From positions 1 through 21,184 of the forward strand of contig DAHWKH010000111.1 in the NCBI GenBank assembly GCA_027343725.1: DNA of 21,184 nt, given 5' to 3'. A program made the position numbers and the translations under genes. Position 1 is the stretch's first letter. Each line of letters opens with the position of its first letter. Shown here in pieces: positions 13,929 through 20,762 of the stretch. The notes beneath the pieces were generated by a model. The model did not search any database. It was not told the DNA's origin and saw only the letters and a list, made by a program, of their open reading frames with translations. This DNA is from Acidiferrobacteraceae bacterium (lineage in GTDB: Bacteria > Pseudomonadota > Gammaproteobacteria > Acidiferrobacterales > Acidiferrobacteraceae).

Positions 13929-15401
13929 TCAGGCGCTGGCGGTCGCGGTCGGCACGAAGTCGGCCGTGTCCGTGGACTCGTAGTTGAACGTGATGTCCTT
14001 CCACGTGTCGAGGGCGGCCCGCAGCGGGCTGCAGGTCTTGGCCGCGTTCTCCAGGATTTGCGGGCCTTCCTTCATGTAATCCCGGCCTTCGTTGCGCGCG
14101 AGCACCATGGCCTCGAGGGCCACACGGTTCGCGGTGGCGCCGGCCTGGATACCCATGGGGTGGCCGATGGTGCCGCCGCCGAACTGCAGGATCACGTCCT
14201 CGCCGAGGTAGTGGAGCAGTTGGTGCATCTGCCCGGCATGGATGCCGCCCGAGGCCACCGGCATGACCTTGTTCAACGAGGCCCAGTTCTGGTCGAAGAA
14301 CAGCCCGTTCTCGAGGCTTTGCGGGGTGTGCTCCTCGCGCAGCGTGTCGTAGAAGCCCTTGATTATGAGCGGATCGCCCTCGAGCTTGCCGACGACCGTG
14401 CCCGCATGGATGTGGTCCACGCCCGCCATGCGCATCCACTTGCAGATCACGCGGAAGTTCATGCCGTGGTTCTTCTGCCGTGAGTAGGTGGAGTTGCCGG
14501 CCCGGTGCAGGTGCAGGATCATGTCGTTCTTGCGCGCCCACTTCGCCATCGACTGAATGGCGGTGTAGCCGATCACGAGATCGATCATGACGATCACCGA
14601 GCCGAGCGACTTCGCGAATTCGGCGCGCTCGTACATGTCCTCCATGGTGGCCGCGGTCACGTTTAGGTAGTGGCCCTTCACCTCGCCGGTCGCCGCCGAG
14701 GCCCGGTTCACGGCCTCCATGCAGTACAGGAAGCGATCGCGCCAGTGCATGAACGGTTGCGAGTTGATGTTCTCGTCGTCCTTCACGAAGTCGAGGCCGC
14801 CCTTCAAGGCCTCATAGACGACGCGCCCGTAATTGCGGCCCGAGAGCCCGAGTTTCGGCTTGGTGGTGGCGCCGAGCAGCGGGCGGCCGAACTTGTCAAG
14901 GCGCTCGCGCTCCACGACGACACCGGTCGCGGGGCCCTGGAAGGTCTTCAGATAGGCCACCGGGATGCGCATGTCTTCCAGGCGCAGGGCCTTGACGGCC
15001 TTGAATCCGAAGACGTTGCCGATGATTGAGGCCGTGAGGTTCGCGATCGAGCCGGGCTCGAAGAGGTCGAGGTCGTAGGCGATGTAGGCGAAGTACTGCG
15101 CCTCCACCTTGGTGCCCTCGCCGGTGTTCGGGACCGGGTCGACGCGGAACGCCTTGGCGCGATAGAGCTCGCAGGCGGTGAGGCGGTCGGTCCAGACCAC
15201 GGTCCAGGTCGCCGTCGAGGACTCACCGGCAACCGCGGCGGCCGCCTCGGCCGGGTCCACGCCGGGCTGCGGGGTGATCCGGAACAGCGTGATCACATCG
15301 GTGTCTTTCGGCTTGTAGTCCGGTTCCCAGTAGCCCATCTTCTTGTACGGAATCACGCCGGACTTGTAGCGCTCCTTTCCTTTGATTGCTTGCGTTGCCA
15401 T
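13929..15401 (-). CDS. cbbL: RuBisCO large subunit, form IC (red type)
   Basis: Fixes CO2 onto ribulose 1,5-bisphosphate in the Calvin cycle. The 490 residues closely follow Ralstonia/other form IC sequences (GVIPYKKMGYW, VAGESSTATWTVVWTDRL, GATTKPKLGLSGRNYGR). Catalytic residues seen: Lys181, carbamylated Lys207 in FVKDDE with Asp209-Glu210, His299 in HLHRAG, loop-6 Lys339 in GKLEGDP. The form IC C-terminal end (DTADFVPTA) that CbbX grips is present. The start at 15401 has GGGAG upstream. A longer reading up to 15899 runs through cbbR and is rejected. A short insertion (GEGTKVEA, about 94-101) appears relative to the forms I recall. Probably transcribed from an AT-rich promoter next to the CbbR operator. 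Confidence 0.98.
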   Translation of the reverse strand: MATQAIKGKERYKSGVIPYKKMGYWEPDYKPKDTDVITLFRITPQPGVDPAEAAAAVAGESSTATWTVVWTDRLTACELYRAKAFRVDPVPNTGEGTKVEAQYFAYIAYDLDLFEPGSIANLTASIIGNVFGFKAVKALRLEDMRIPVAYLKTFQGPATGVVVERERLDKFGRPLLGATTKPKLGLSGRNYGRVVYEALKGGLDFVKDDENINSQPFMHWRDRFLYCMEAVNRASAATGEVKGHYLNVTAATMEDMYERAEFAKSLGSVIVMIDLVIGYTAIQSMAKWARKNDMILHLHRAGNSTYSRQKNHGMNFRVICKWMRMAGVDHIHAGTVVGKLEGDPLIIKGFYDTLREEHTPQSLENGLFFDQNWASLNKVMPVASGGIHAGQMHQLLHYLGEDVILQFGGGTIGHPMGIQAGATANRVALEAMVLARNEGRDYMKEGPQILENAAKTCSPLRAALDTWKDITFNYESTDTADFVPTATASA

Positions 15402-15413
15402 AACGTCTCCCAG

Positions 15414-15428
15414 GATGATGTCATCATC
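15414..15428 (-). other. Dyad in the cbbL leader
   Basis: GATGATG-T-CATCATC, a perfect 7-base dyad immediately upstream of the cbbL ribosome binding site. Its position in the 5' untranslated region suggests an RNA hairpin near the start or a secondary protein site. Function is unknown; chance cannot be excluded. Confidence 0.35.
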
Positions 15429-15526
15429 AGATTGAGAAGGCCTCGTCGGCCCCGGCCCACCAAACCGCAATGGGACCCTGGCGCGTATCCTGCCGAAGGC
15501 GTAGCATAAATAATAGTCGATGTTTT

Positions 15527-15556
15527 CTATCGTAACGATAGATAATATGCTATCGT
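15527..15556. promoter_or_regulatory. CbbR operator in the cbbL-cbbR intergenic region
   Basis: Three copies of one heptamer: CTATCGT (15527-15533), its complement ACGATAG (15535-15541) and CTATCGT again (15550-15556). The first pair is a dyad with a single central base. The second pair is a dyad with an 8-base spacer. T-N11-A LysR-type boxes fit here (for example T15528 to A15540). The surrounding 15507-15560 is the most AT-rich DNA in the window and would hold both divergent promoters, for example TATTAT on the minus strand just downstream of the repeats. Confidence 0.75.
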
Positions 15557-15585
15557 ATCCGGCAAGAATCGGAGAGGGCATCGCG

Positions 15586-16539
15586 ATGCGCCACAGCACA
15601 TTCCGCCAGCTCGAGGTGTTCGACGCCATCATGCGCCTCGGGAGTTTCCGCAAGGCCGCCGAACACCTCTTTCTCACCCAGCCCACGGTCTCGATGCAGA
15701 TGAAAAAACTCACCGAAGCCGTGGGGCTGCCGTTGTTCGAGCAGGTCGGCAAGAGGATCTCCCCGACCGACGTCGGCCGCGAACTCCATCGAACGACGCG
15801 CGAGATCTTCGATGACCTCGCGCGCTTCGAGATGCGGCTTGCGGACATGAAGGGCTTGAAGCGCGGGCGCATCAGCCTGGCGGTCGTCACCACCGCCAAA
15901 TATTTCGCGCCCCGGCTCCTGGGGATGTTCTGCGAGCGCTACCCCGAGATCGAGGTGTCCCTCAAGGTCAGCAATCGCGCCCAGTTGTTGGAGCGCTTGG
16001 CGCGCAACGAGGACGATCTCTATATCCTCGGCCAGCCCCCCGAGGAGATCGAGGTCGAATCGCGCGCCTTCCTCGAAAACCCGCTGGTGGCGGTGGTCGC
16101 AAGCGATCACCCGCTCGTGGGGCAGGGGCGGGTGCCGCTTGCGCGCTTTGCCGAGGAACCCTTCCTGGTGCGCGAATCAGGCTCGGGGACGCGCATCGCG
16201 ACCGAGCGGCTGTTCGCGCGCCACGGCCTCAAATTGCGCGTGCGCATGGAGCTCGAGACCAGCGAGGCGATCAAGCAGGCCATCATGGTGCGTTTCGGGG
16301 TCTCGATTCTCTCGCGCCACACCATCGCGATGGAGGAGATGACCCGACAGCTCGTGGTCCTCGATGTCGAGGATCTGCCGATCACGCGCTCGTGGTACGT
16401 CGTGCACCGCAAGGGCAAGTCCTTGTCCTTGGCGGCGATGGCCTTCCGGGATTACCTCCTGGATCATGCCGGTGACGGACTCAAGGCCGGGGAAAAGCGC
16501 CGCTCCGCCGCGACGTTCGCCAATACGATCGCGGGATGA
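15586..16539 (+). CDS. cbbR: LysR-family regulator of RuBisCO genes, CbbR
   Basis: 317 residues. The N-terminal winged helix-turn-helix is canonical (FRQLEVFDAIMRLGSFRKAAEHL, then LTQPTVSMQMKKLTEAVGLPLFEQ), followed by the linker helix and a periplasmic-binding-protein-like effector domain (RISLAVVTTAKYFAPRLLG, VSNRAQLLERLARNEDDLYILG). VVTTAKYFAP is typical of CbbR. It senses Calvin-cycle metabolites in known cases. I take ATG 15586 behind GGAGAGGG. The upstream ATG at 15520 would put coding sequence across the operator and is unlikely. It is divergent from cbbLS, the normal cbbR position, and the repeats at 15527-15556 are its probable binding site. Confidence 0.94.
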   Translation: MRHSTFRQLEVFDAIMRLGSFRKAAEHLFLTQPTVSMQMKKLTEAVGLPLFEQVGKRISPTDVGRELHRTTREIFDDLARFEMRLADMKGLKRGRISLAVVTTAKYFAPRLLGMFCERYPEIEVSLKVSNRAQLLERLARNEDDLYILGQPPEEIEVESRAFLENPLVAVVASDHPLVGQGRVPLARFAEEPFLVRESGSGTRIATERLFARHGLKLRVRMELETSEAIKQAIMVRFGVSILSRHTIAMEEMTRQLVVLDVEDLPITRSWYVVHRKGKSLSLAAMAFRDYLLDHAGDGLKAGEKRRSAATFANTIAG

Positions 16540-16544
16540 TCCCT

Positions 16545-16552
16545 GGCATAAT
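16545..16552 (+). promoter_or_regulatory. Extended -10 promoter for the Spy-like gene
   Basis: TG-G-CATAAT at 16544-16552 region is an extended -10 element with a start expected near 16559, giving a short leader with ACGAGGG (16574-16580) before ATG 16588. No good -35 is present, as is common for extended -10 promoters. Confidence 0.45.
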
Positions 16553-16587
16553 GGCCCGTGACATCCGACCGTAACGAGGGTTTGCCC

Positions 16588-17085
16588 ATGTCGAGAAAAC
16601 GTCTCCCCCGTTTTATCGCCGCGTTCAGCCTTCTCATCCTGATAAGTCCGGCCTATGCCATGCCGCACCCCGTGCCGCCGGCCAGGCCAACGTGCCCGTT
16701 CGTTTCCCGGTTCCATCGCCGCCCGGTGCGGGCCGTACCGATGCTCTTACCGATCGCCGAGATGCGCTCCTACGCCTTGCACCTGAGCGGCCATCAGGTG
16801 AGCACGCTCGCCGTCTGGCGCAATCACCATCTGCGCCAGGCGATACCGCTTTTGAAGCGCTTGCGCGGTGAGAAGGCCGCCTTGCACACAGCGCTCCTGC
16901 GCGGCGACGGCGCGGCGACGGTCACGGCCCTCGTCGCGCGCATCGACAAAAGCCGCGCGCGCCTGTTGGCGCTCAAGGTCGCGCAGGCGCGTTTCGTGCG
17001 GCGCACGCTGACGCCGCCCCAATGGCACCACTTGCTCCGGATCACGCACCGGATGCGCGAGATGGGCTTCCGCTGGGGCCGGTGA
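16588..17085 (+). CDS. Spy/CpxP-like periplasmic protein
   Basis: 165 residues with a clear signal peptide (MSRKRLPRF, hydrophobic core, cleavage after AYA at about residue 24). The mature protein is helical and very basic, with two LT-x-x-Q-like motifs: LSGHQ (66-70) and LTPPQW (141-146). They are separated by a long helical hairpin, the layout of Spy/CpxP/ZraP-type periplasmic chaperones and metal-stress sensors. It lacks the His/Met-rich metal tails of some relatives. The start ATG 16588 follows GAGGG; an earlier GTG at 16558 would cover the promoter. Its place just before a copper-type ATPase operon, separated by a CueR-style promoter, fits an envelope metal-stress role by inference. Confidence 0.6.
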   Translation: MSRKRLPRFIAAFSLLILISPAYAMPHPVPPARPTCPFVSRFHRRPVRAVPMLLPIAEMRSYALHLSGHQVSTLAVWRNHHLRQAIPLLKRLRGEKAALHTALLRGDGAATVTALVARIDKSRARLLALKVAQARFVRRTLTPPQWHHLLRITHRMREMGFRWGR

Positions 17086-17151
17086 TCCCGCGGGGTAAGG
17101 GGCGCGATCCGTACAGGGATCCGAGCCCACCGCCTTAGAGGGGCGCGGTCC

Positions 17152-17182
17152 TTGACCGGGAGTCGACTCCAAGGTTTAGGCT
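17152..17182 (+). promoter_or_regulatory. CueR-type (MerR-family) promoter of the copper operon
   Basis: TTGACC (17152-17157) and TAGGCT (17177-17182) are separated by 19 bases, the over-long spacer diagnostic of MerR-family activation. The 21-base operator begins ACC (17155) and ends AAGGT (17175), with a perfect GGAGTCGACTCC core (17159-17170). The CTTGACC...AAGGTTTA frame is the same as that of E. coli copA. Start expected near 17189, leader about 27 bases. Confidence 0.85.
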
Positions 17183-17215
17183 GAAAGGGCCGACCTTGTG
17201 ATGGCGGAGGGTGTT

Positions 17216-17434
17216 ATGGAGGCCTATCAGGATCGCCGCTTCCCGGTAGATGGCATGTCCTGCGCGCGTTGCGAGGAGCGGATCCGCCGCAAGCTCGGCG
17301 GGCTCGATGGGGTGCGCAAGGTCGCGGCCGATGCCCGGGCGGGCGAGGTCCGTGTCGTATTCGACGGCCAACGCCTGGATCTTGCACAGATCCATGCGGC
17401 GATCGCGGCCCTCGGCTACCGGGTGGGGCCATGA
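17216..17434 (+). CDS. copZ: Small heavy-metal-associated domain protein (CopZ-like copper chaperone)
   Basis: 72-residue cytoplasmic ferredoxin-like HMA domain. The metal site is GMSCARC with Cys16 and Cys19, followed by ERIRRKLGGLDGVRKVAAD and ALGYRV at the end, all normal for CopZ/Atx1-type chaperones that carry Cu(I) to the ATPase. ATG 17216 is chosen because GGAGGG lies four bases upstream. An ATG at 17201 is too close to the promoter start and has no ribosome site. The stop overlaps the ATPase start (ATGA). CueR-type control of the promoter is expected. Confidence 0.85.
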   Translation: MEAYQDRRFPVDGMSCARCEERIRRKLGGLDGVRKVAADARAGEVRVVFDGQRLDLAQIHAAIAALGYRVGP

Positions 17435-19893
17435 GCACGGGCGTGAGCGCCCGGGGTCTCGCGCTTTGGACCGAGGAATCTGCCGAGCGCCGGGATTGGG
17501 CGCGCATTCGCGCGCGCATCGGCGGGCTCCACTGCTCGCTGTGCACCGGCACGATCGAAAAGGCGCTCGCGCGCTGGCCGGGTGTCGAGAAGGTCGCCGT
17601 GAGTCTCACGCACGAGCAGGCGCTGGTCGAATACGACCCCGAGAGGGTGCGCCCCCAGCAGATCCTGCAGACACTCGAGGATCTCGGTTATACCCTGTCC
17701 GATCCGCGCAAACTGCGCCCCTTCGAGGAGGAGGAGCGGCTTTTGGTGCGCGAGGGCCGGCGCTTCTGGATCGCGATCGCGTTCAGTCTCTATGCCATGG
17801 CCTGGGTCGCGCCGGTGGCGGGCGTCTGGGCGTGGCCTTTGCCGGCCGCCGTCTGCGCGGGTTTGCTGGCCCTTGCCTTTCTGGTGCTCCGCGCGCGAGG
17901 CCCGCTCGTGGCCGTCGCCGGCAGCGGCGCCATCGGCCTGGGCGCGTTGGTACTCTTCGGGCTCCGGGATCTGCACATCGTGTCGTCGGCGTCGATCGCG
18001 TGGTGGGCGGCGGCGCTGTCGCTTACGCTCGTATTCGGTGTGGGGCGGCCGTTTGTGGTGATGGCCTGGCAGGCCCTGCGGCGCGGCATCCTGAATCAGC
18101 ATGTGCTGCTCGAGATCGGGGCCCTGGCTGGTCTCGCGGGCGGAGTCCTGGGTCTCGCGCGCCCCCGCGCGCACTATCCGACGAGCGCGTTCTTCGCGGT
18201 CGCGGTCATGGTGGTGACGTATCACACCTTTTCCGAATGGCTCTCGCTGGTCGTCAAGACGCGCAGTTCGCAGGCCGTCAAAAAGCTCCTGGATCTGACG
18301 CCCGAGACCGCCCAAGTTCTCCGCGCAGGCCAGGAGGAGCGGGTCCCCGTGGCCGAGGTCGCAGTCGGCGAGGAGGTCCGTGTGCGTCCGGGGGAACGCA
18401 TCCCGATGGACGGCACGGTGGTGAGCGGCCGCTCGGTGGTCGATCAAGCGCTGGTCACGGGTGAGCCCGTACCGGTGGAGAAAGGCGCGGGTGATCCGGT
18501 GATCGGAGGATCCGTGAACGGGGCCGGGTCGTTGACCGTGCGCGTCACGGCCGCGGCCGATGCCGGTTTCTTGCAACAGGTGATCCGCCACGTCGAGGAC
18601 GCGCGCGCGCTCAAGCCTGGGATTTTGCATCTGGTGGATCGCATTCTGCGGGTTTATACGCCCTCGGTTTTGACTATCGCGGCTTTGGCGGCACTCGGGT
18701 GGCTCCTGATCCCGGATGGACTCACGGGCCATCCCGATGTGCAGCGCGCGGTGTTCGCGGGTCTCAGTGTGCTGGTCATGGGCTACCCCTGCGCGTTGGG
18801 CATTTCGGCCCCGCTTGCCATCGTGCGCGGGGCGGGCGAGGCCGCCGAGGACGGCATCCTGATGCGCACCGGAGAGGCCTTTCAGACCCTGCGGCTCGTC
18901 AATCAAGTGGCCTTCGACAAAACCGGCACACTCACGGAGGGGCGCCCATCGGTGCAGGAGGTCCGCGCTTTGGGCGTGACGGAGGACGAGCTCCTGGCGT
19001 TGGCTGGCGGCGTCGAGCTTTTGTCGGAGCACCCCTTGGCCCAGGCGATCGTGGACGCCGCCTTTGCCCGGGGAGTTCCGCTTGTGTCCGCCACGGATTT
19101 CCGGGCCGAACCCGGCCTGGGCGTGACGGCGACCGCAGGCGGCGTTCCGGTCGCGGTGGGCAGTCCGGCCTTTCTGACGCGGCTCGAGATCCCGCTCGCA
19201 CCGGATGGCGGGACGATCGTGCGCTGGGAGGAGCAGGGGTGGACGGTGGTCGGTATGGCGCGGGCCGGCCGTTTGATCGGGCTGATCGGCGTCGGGGATC
19301 CGGTGCGCGAGGACGCGCGGGCGACCGTTGCGGCGCTCCAGCGCGCGGGTCTTGAGACGGTTTTGGTGACAGGCGACAACCCAGGGGCCGCTCACAGGCT
19401 CGCTCGGGATCTCGGGATCGATCGCGTGCATGCGCAGGTCCTGCCGCAGGATAAGGCGGCGCTCGTGCGGGACCTGCAGCGAGGCGGCAAGGTGGCGATG
19501 GTCGGCGACGGGATCAACGATGCCCCGGCCCTGATGCAGGCGGATGTCGGTGTGGCCATGGGCGGCGGCACCGACATCGCGATCGAATCCGCCGACGTCA
19601 TCCTGCTCGGCCAACGCTTGGGGGCACTCCTCACGGCGCGGGCCATCAGCCGCCGGAGTTACCGCACGCTTTTGCACAACATCGGTTTGGCGTTCGTCCT
19701 CAACGGCATCGGGATCCCGGCCGCGGCAACCGGCGCGATCGATCCGGTTTGGGCGATGGCCGCCATGGCTGTGAGTGTCACGGCGATCTTCGTCCGTTCG
19801 CTATGGCAGCGCCCGTCGCTTTTCGTGAACGCGGTCTTGAGTGTCGGCCATGTCCCGCCCGCCGTGCCCAAGACGGTCGTGGGCCCGGTGTGA
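17431..19893 (+). CDS. P1B-type heavy-metal ATPase with YPC metal motif (copper-type context)
   Basis: 820-residue membrane pump. The N-terminal HMA domain has GLHCSLC (Cys35, Cys38). About eight membrane helices follow, two before the actuator domain signature VVDQALVTGEPVPVEK. Phosphorylation site DKTGT at Asp496, P1B-specific SEHPLAQ (His534-Pro535), hinge GDGINDAP (692-699). The membrane metal motif is VMGYPCALG: Tyr452-Pro453-Cys454 instead of Cys-Pro-Cys. Copper-pump residues in the last two helices are also altered: the Tyr-Asn of helix 7 reads Leu-Asn (FVLNGIG), and the M-x-x-S-S of helix 8 reads MAVSV. So the family is certain but the ion is not. The copZ overlap and CueR-type promoter favour Cu(I). 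Start ATG 17431; longer readings lie inside copZ. Confidence 0.9.
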   Translation: MSTGVSARGLALWTEESAERRDWARIRARIGGLHCSLCTGTIEKALARWPGVEKVAVSLTHEQALVEYDPERVRPQQILQTLEDLGYTLSDPRKLRPFEEEERLLVREGRRFWIAIAFSLYAMAWVAPVAGVWAWPLPAAVCAGLLALAFLVLRARGPLVAVAGSGAIGLGALVLFGLRDLHIVSSASIAWWAAALSLTLVFGVGRPFVVMAWQALRRGILNQHVLLEIGALAGLAGGVLGLARPRAHYPTSAFFAVAVMVVTYHTFSEWLSLVVKTRSSQAVKKLLDLTPETAQVLRAGQEERVPVAEVAVGEEVRVRPGERIPMDGTVVSGRSVVDQALVTGEPVPVEKGAGDPVIGGSVNGAGSLTVRVTAAADAGFLQQVIRHVEDARALKPGILHLVDRILRVYTPSVLTIAALAALGWLLIPDGLTGHPDVQRAVFAGLSVLVMGYPCALGISAPLAIVRGAGEAAEDGILMRTGEAFQTLRLVNQVAFDKTGTLTEGRPSVQEVRALGVTEDELLALAGGVELLSEHPLAQAIVDAAFARGVPLVSATDFRAEPGLGVTATAGGVPVAVGSPAFLTRLEIPLAPDGGTIVRWEEQGWTVVGMARAGRLIGLIGVGDPVREDARATVAALQRAGLETVLVTGDNPGAAHRLARDLGIDRVHAQVLPQDKAALVRDLQRGGKVAMVGDGINDAPALMQADVGVAMGGGTDIAIESADVILLGQRLGALLTARAISRRSYRTLLHNIGLAFVLNGIGIPAAATGAIDPVWAMAAMAVSVTAIFVRSLWQRPSLFVNAVLSVGHVPPAVPKTVVGPV

Positions 19894-20762
19894 TGGCGTC
19901 GCCGCCGCCCGCCGGACGCACCGGAAAAACACGCAGCCCCTGGGGCGCCCTTCTGGCGGGCGGTCTTTTGGTGATCCTGTTCGTTACAGGCTACCGTCTC
20001 TATACGCAACTCGGCGCGCGTCTGTTCGCGCAAACGCACGCCGCGCACGCCTTGCCGCCGTTTTTGCTGCTGGCGCTTGCCGTCATAGGCGGCGGCGCGT
20101 CGTTTTTTTCCCCTTGCAGCCTGGCGATCACGCCGTCTTTTCTCGCCTATTTTCTCGGGGCCGGTGACGGTCATGAGCAACCTGCGGCGCACCGCGTCCT
20201 AATGAAGGGCAGCGCCCTCGTGGCTTTGGGGATTGTCGCGTTCTATGCCGTGGCGGGCGTGCTTGTCACGGTCATCGGGGCCGTGGTTTATGCGTTTCTC
20301 ATCGACCTCATCCCCGCGGTCGCGGCAGGCTTTGCCGCGCTCGGGGTGATCATTCTGAGCGGCCGGGGACGGGCGTTGGATCGGGTCGGACGCCTGAACC
20401 CGGCGCAGCGCCTGTTCGATGCCCGGACCGAGAGGGCGGGGGACCATCACCCGTCCGCCCTGATCGCCTACGGCGCGGCCTACGGGGCCGCGGCGCATAC
20501 CTGCACGCTCCCCATTTTCCTCGGTATCGTCTTGTTGCCGCTTGGTACCGGCAACGACGTCCTCGCGGGTGTCTCGGTGCTCTTGTACGGCTTCGCGATC
20601 GCCACGCTCTTGATGGTGATGGCGCTTCTCGGCCAAAGCGTACTCCTATCGGCGCGCCGCCTCGTGGGCCGACGTCTGCGGCAGCTGACGGGCGTGCTCT
20701 TCCTTTTGACCGCGGCCTATCTGCTTCGCTATTTCTCGTTGAACTACGGGTTCTCGTTGTGA
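19893..20762 (+). CDS. CcdA/DsbD-like membrane thiol-transfer protein
   Basis: 289-residue integral membrane protein with about seven hydrophobic segments. Two half-motifs typical of DsbD-beta/CcdA are seen: ASFFSPCSLAITPSFLAYFLG (Cys75; helix 1 of the repeat) and AYGAAYGAAAHTCTLPIFLG (Cys204; the repeat's second copy). This pair moves electrons from cytoplasmic thioredoxin to periplasmic thiol proteins. A cytoplasmic loop (about 157-190) separates the halves. ATG 19893 shares one base with the ATPase stop (TGATG), so it is coupled to it; an in-frame GTG three bases earlier is less likely. Its stop overlaps the GTG of the cupredoxin gene. In copper operons such proteins may keep metal-site cysteines reduced. 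Confidence 0.75.
   Translation: MASPPPAGRTGKTRSPWGALLAGGLLVILFVTGYRLYTQLGARLFAQTHAAHALPPFLLLALAVIGGGASFFSPCSLAITPSFLAYFLGAGDGHEQPAAHRVLMKGSALVALGIVAFYAVAGVLVTVIGAVVYAFLIDLIPAVAAGFAALGVIILSGRGRALDRVGRLNPAQRLFDARTERAGDHHPSALIAYGAAYGAAAHTCTLPIFLGIVLLPLGTGNDVLAGVSVLLYGFAIATLLMVMALLGQSVLLSARRLVGRRLRQLTGVLFLLTAAYLLRYFSLNYGFSL

Noticed and set aside
15520..15585. Earlier ATG that would extend CbbR by 22 residues
   Set aside because: It would translate through the operator repeats, has no Shine-Dalgarno, and LysR proteins normally begin just before the FRQLEVF helix.
13929..15899. 656-codon reading of the RuBisCO large subunit
   Set aside because: The extra N-terminus runs antiparallel through cbbR and has no RuBisCO similarity. 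The start at 15401 has a ribosome site and the normal length.
17416..19677. 753-codon minus-strand frame opposite the P1B ATPase
   Set aside because: It is the antisense shadow of a gene with strong codon bias in GC-rich DNA. Its composition (His/Arg/Gln-rich) has no recognisable motifs, while the plus strand has every P-type ATPase motif.
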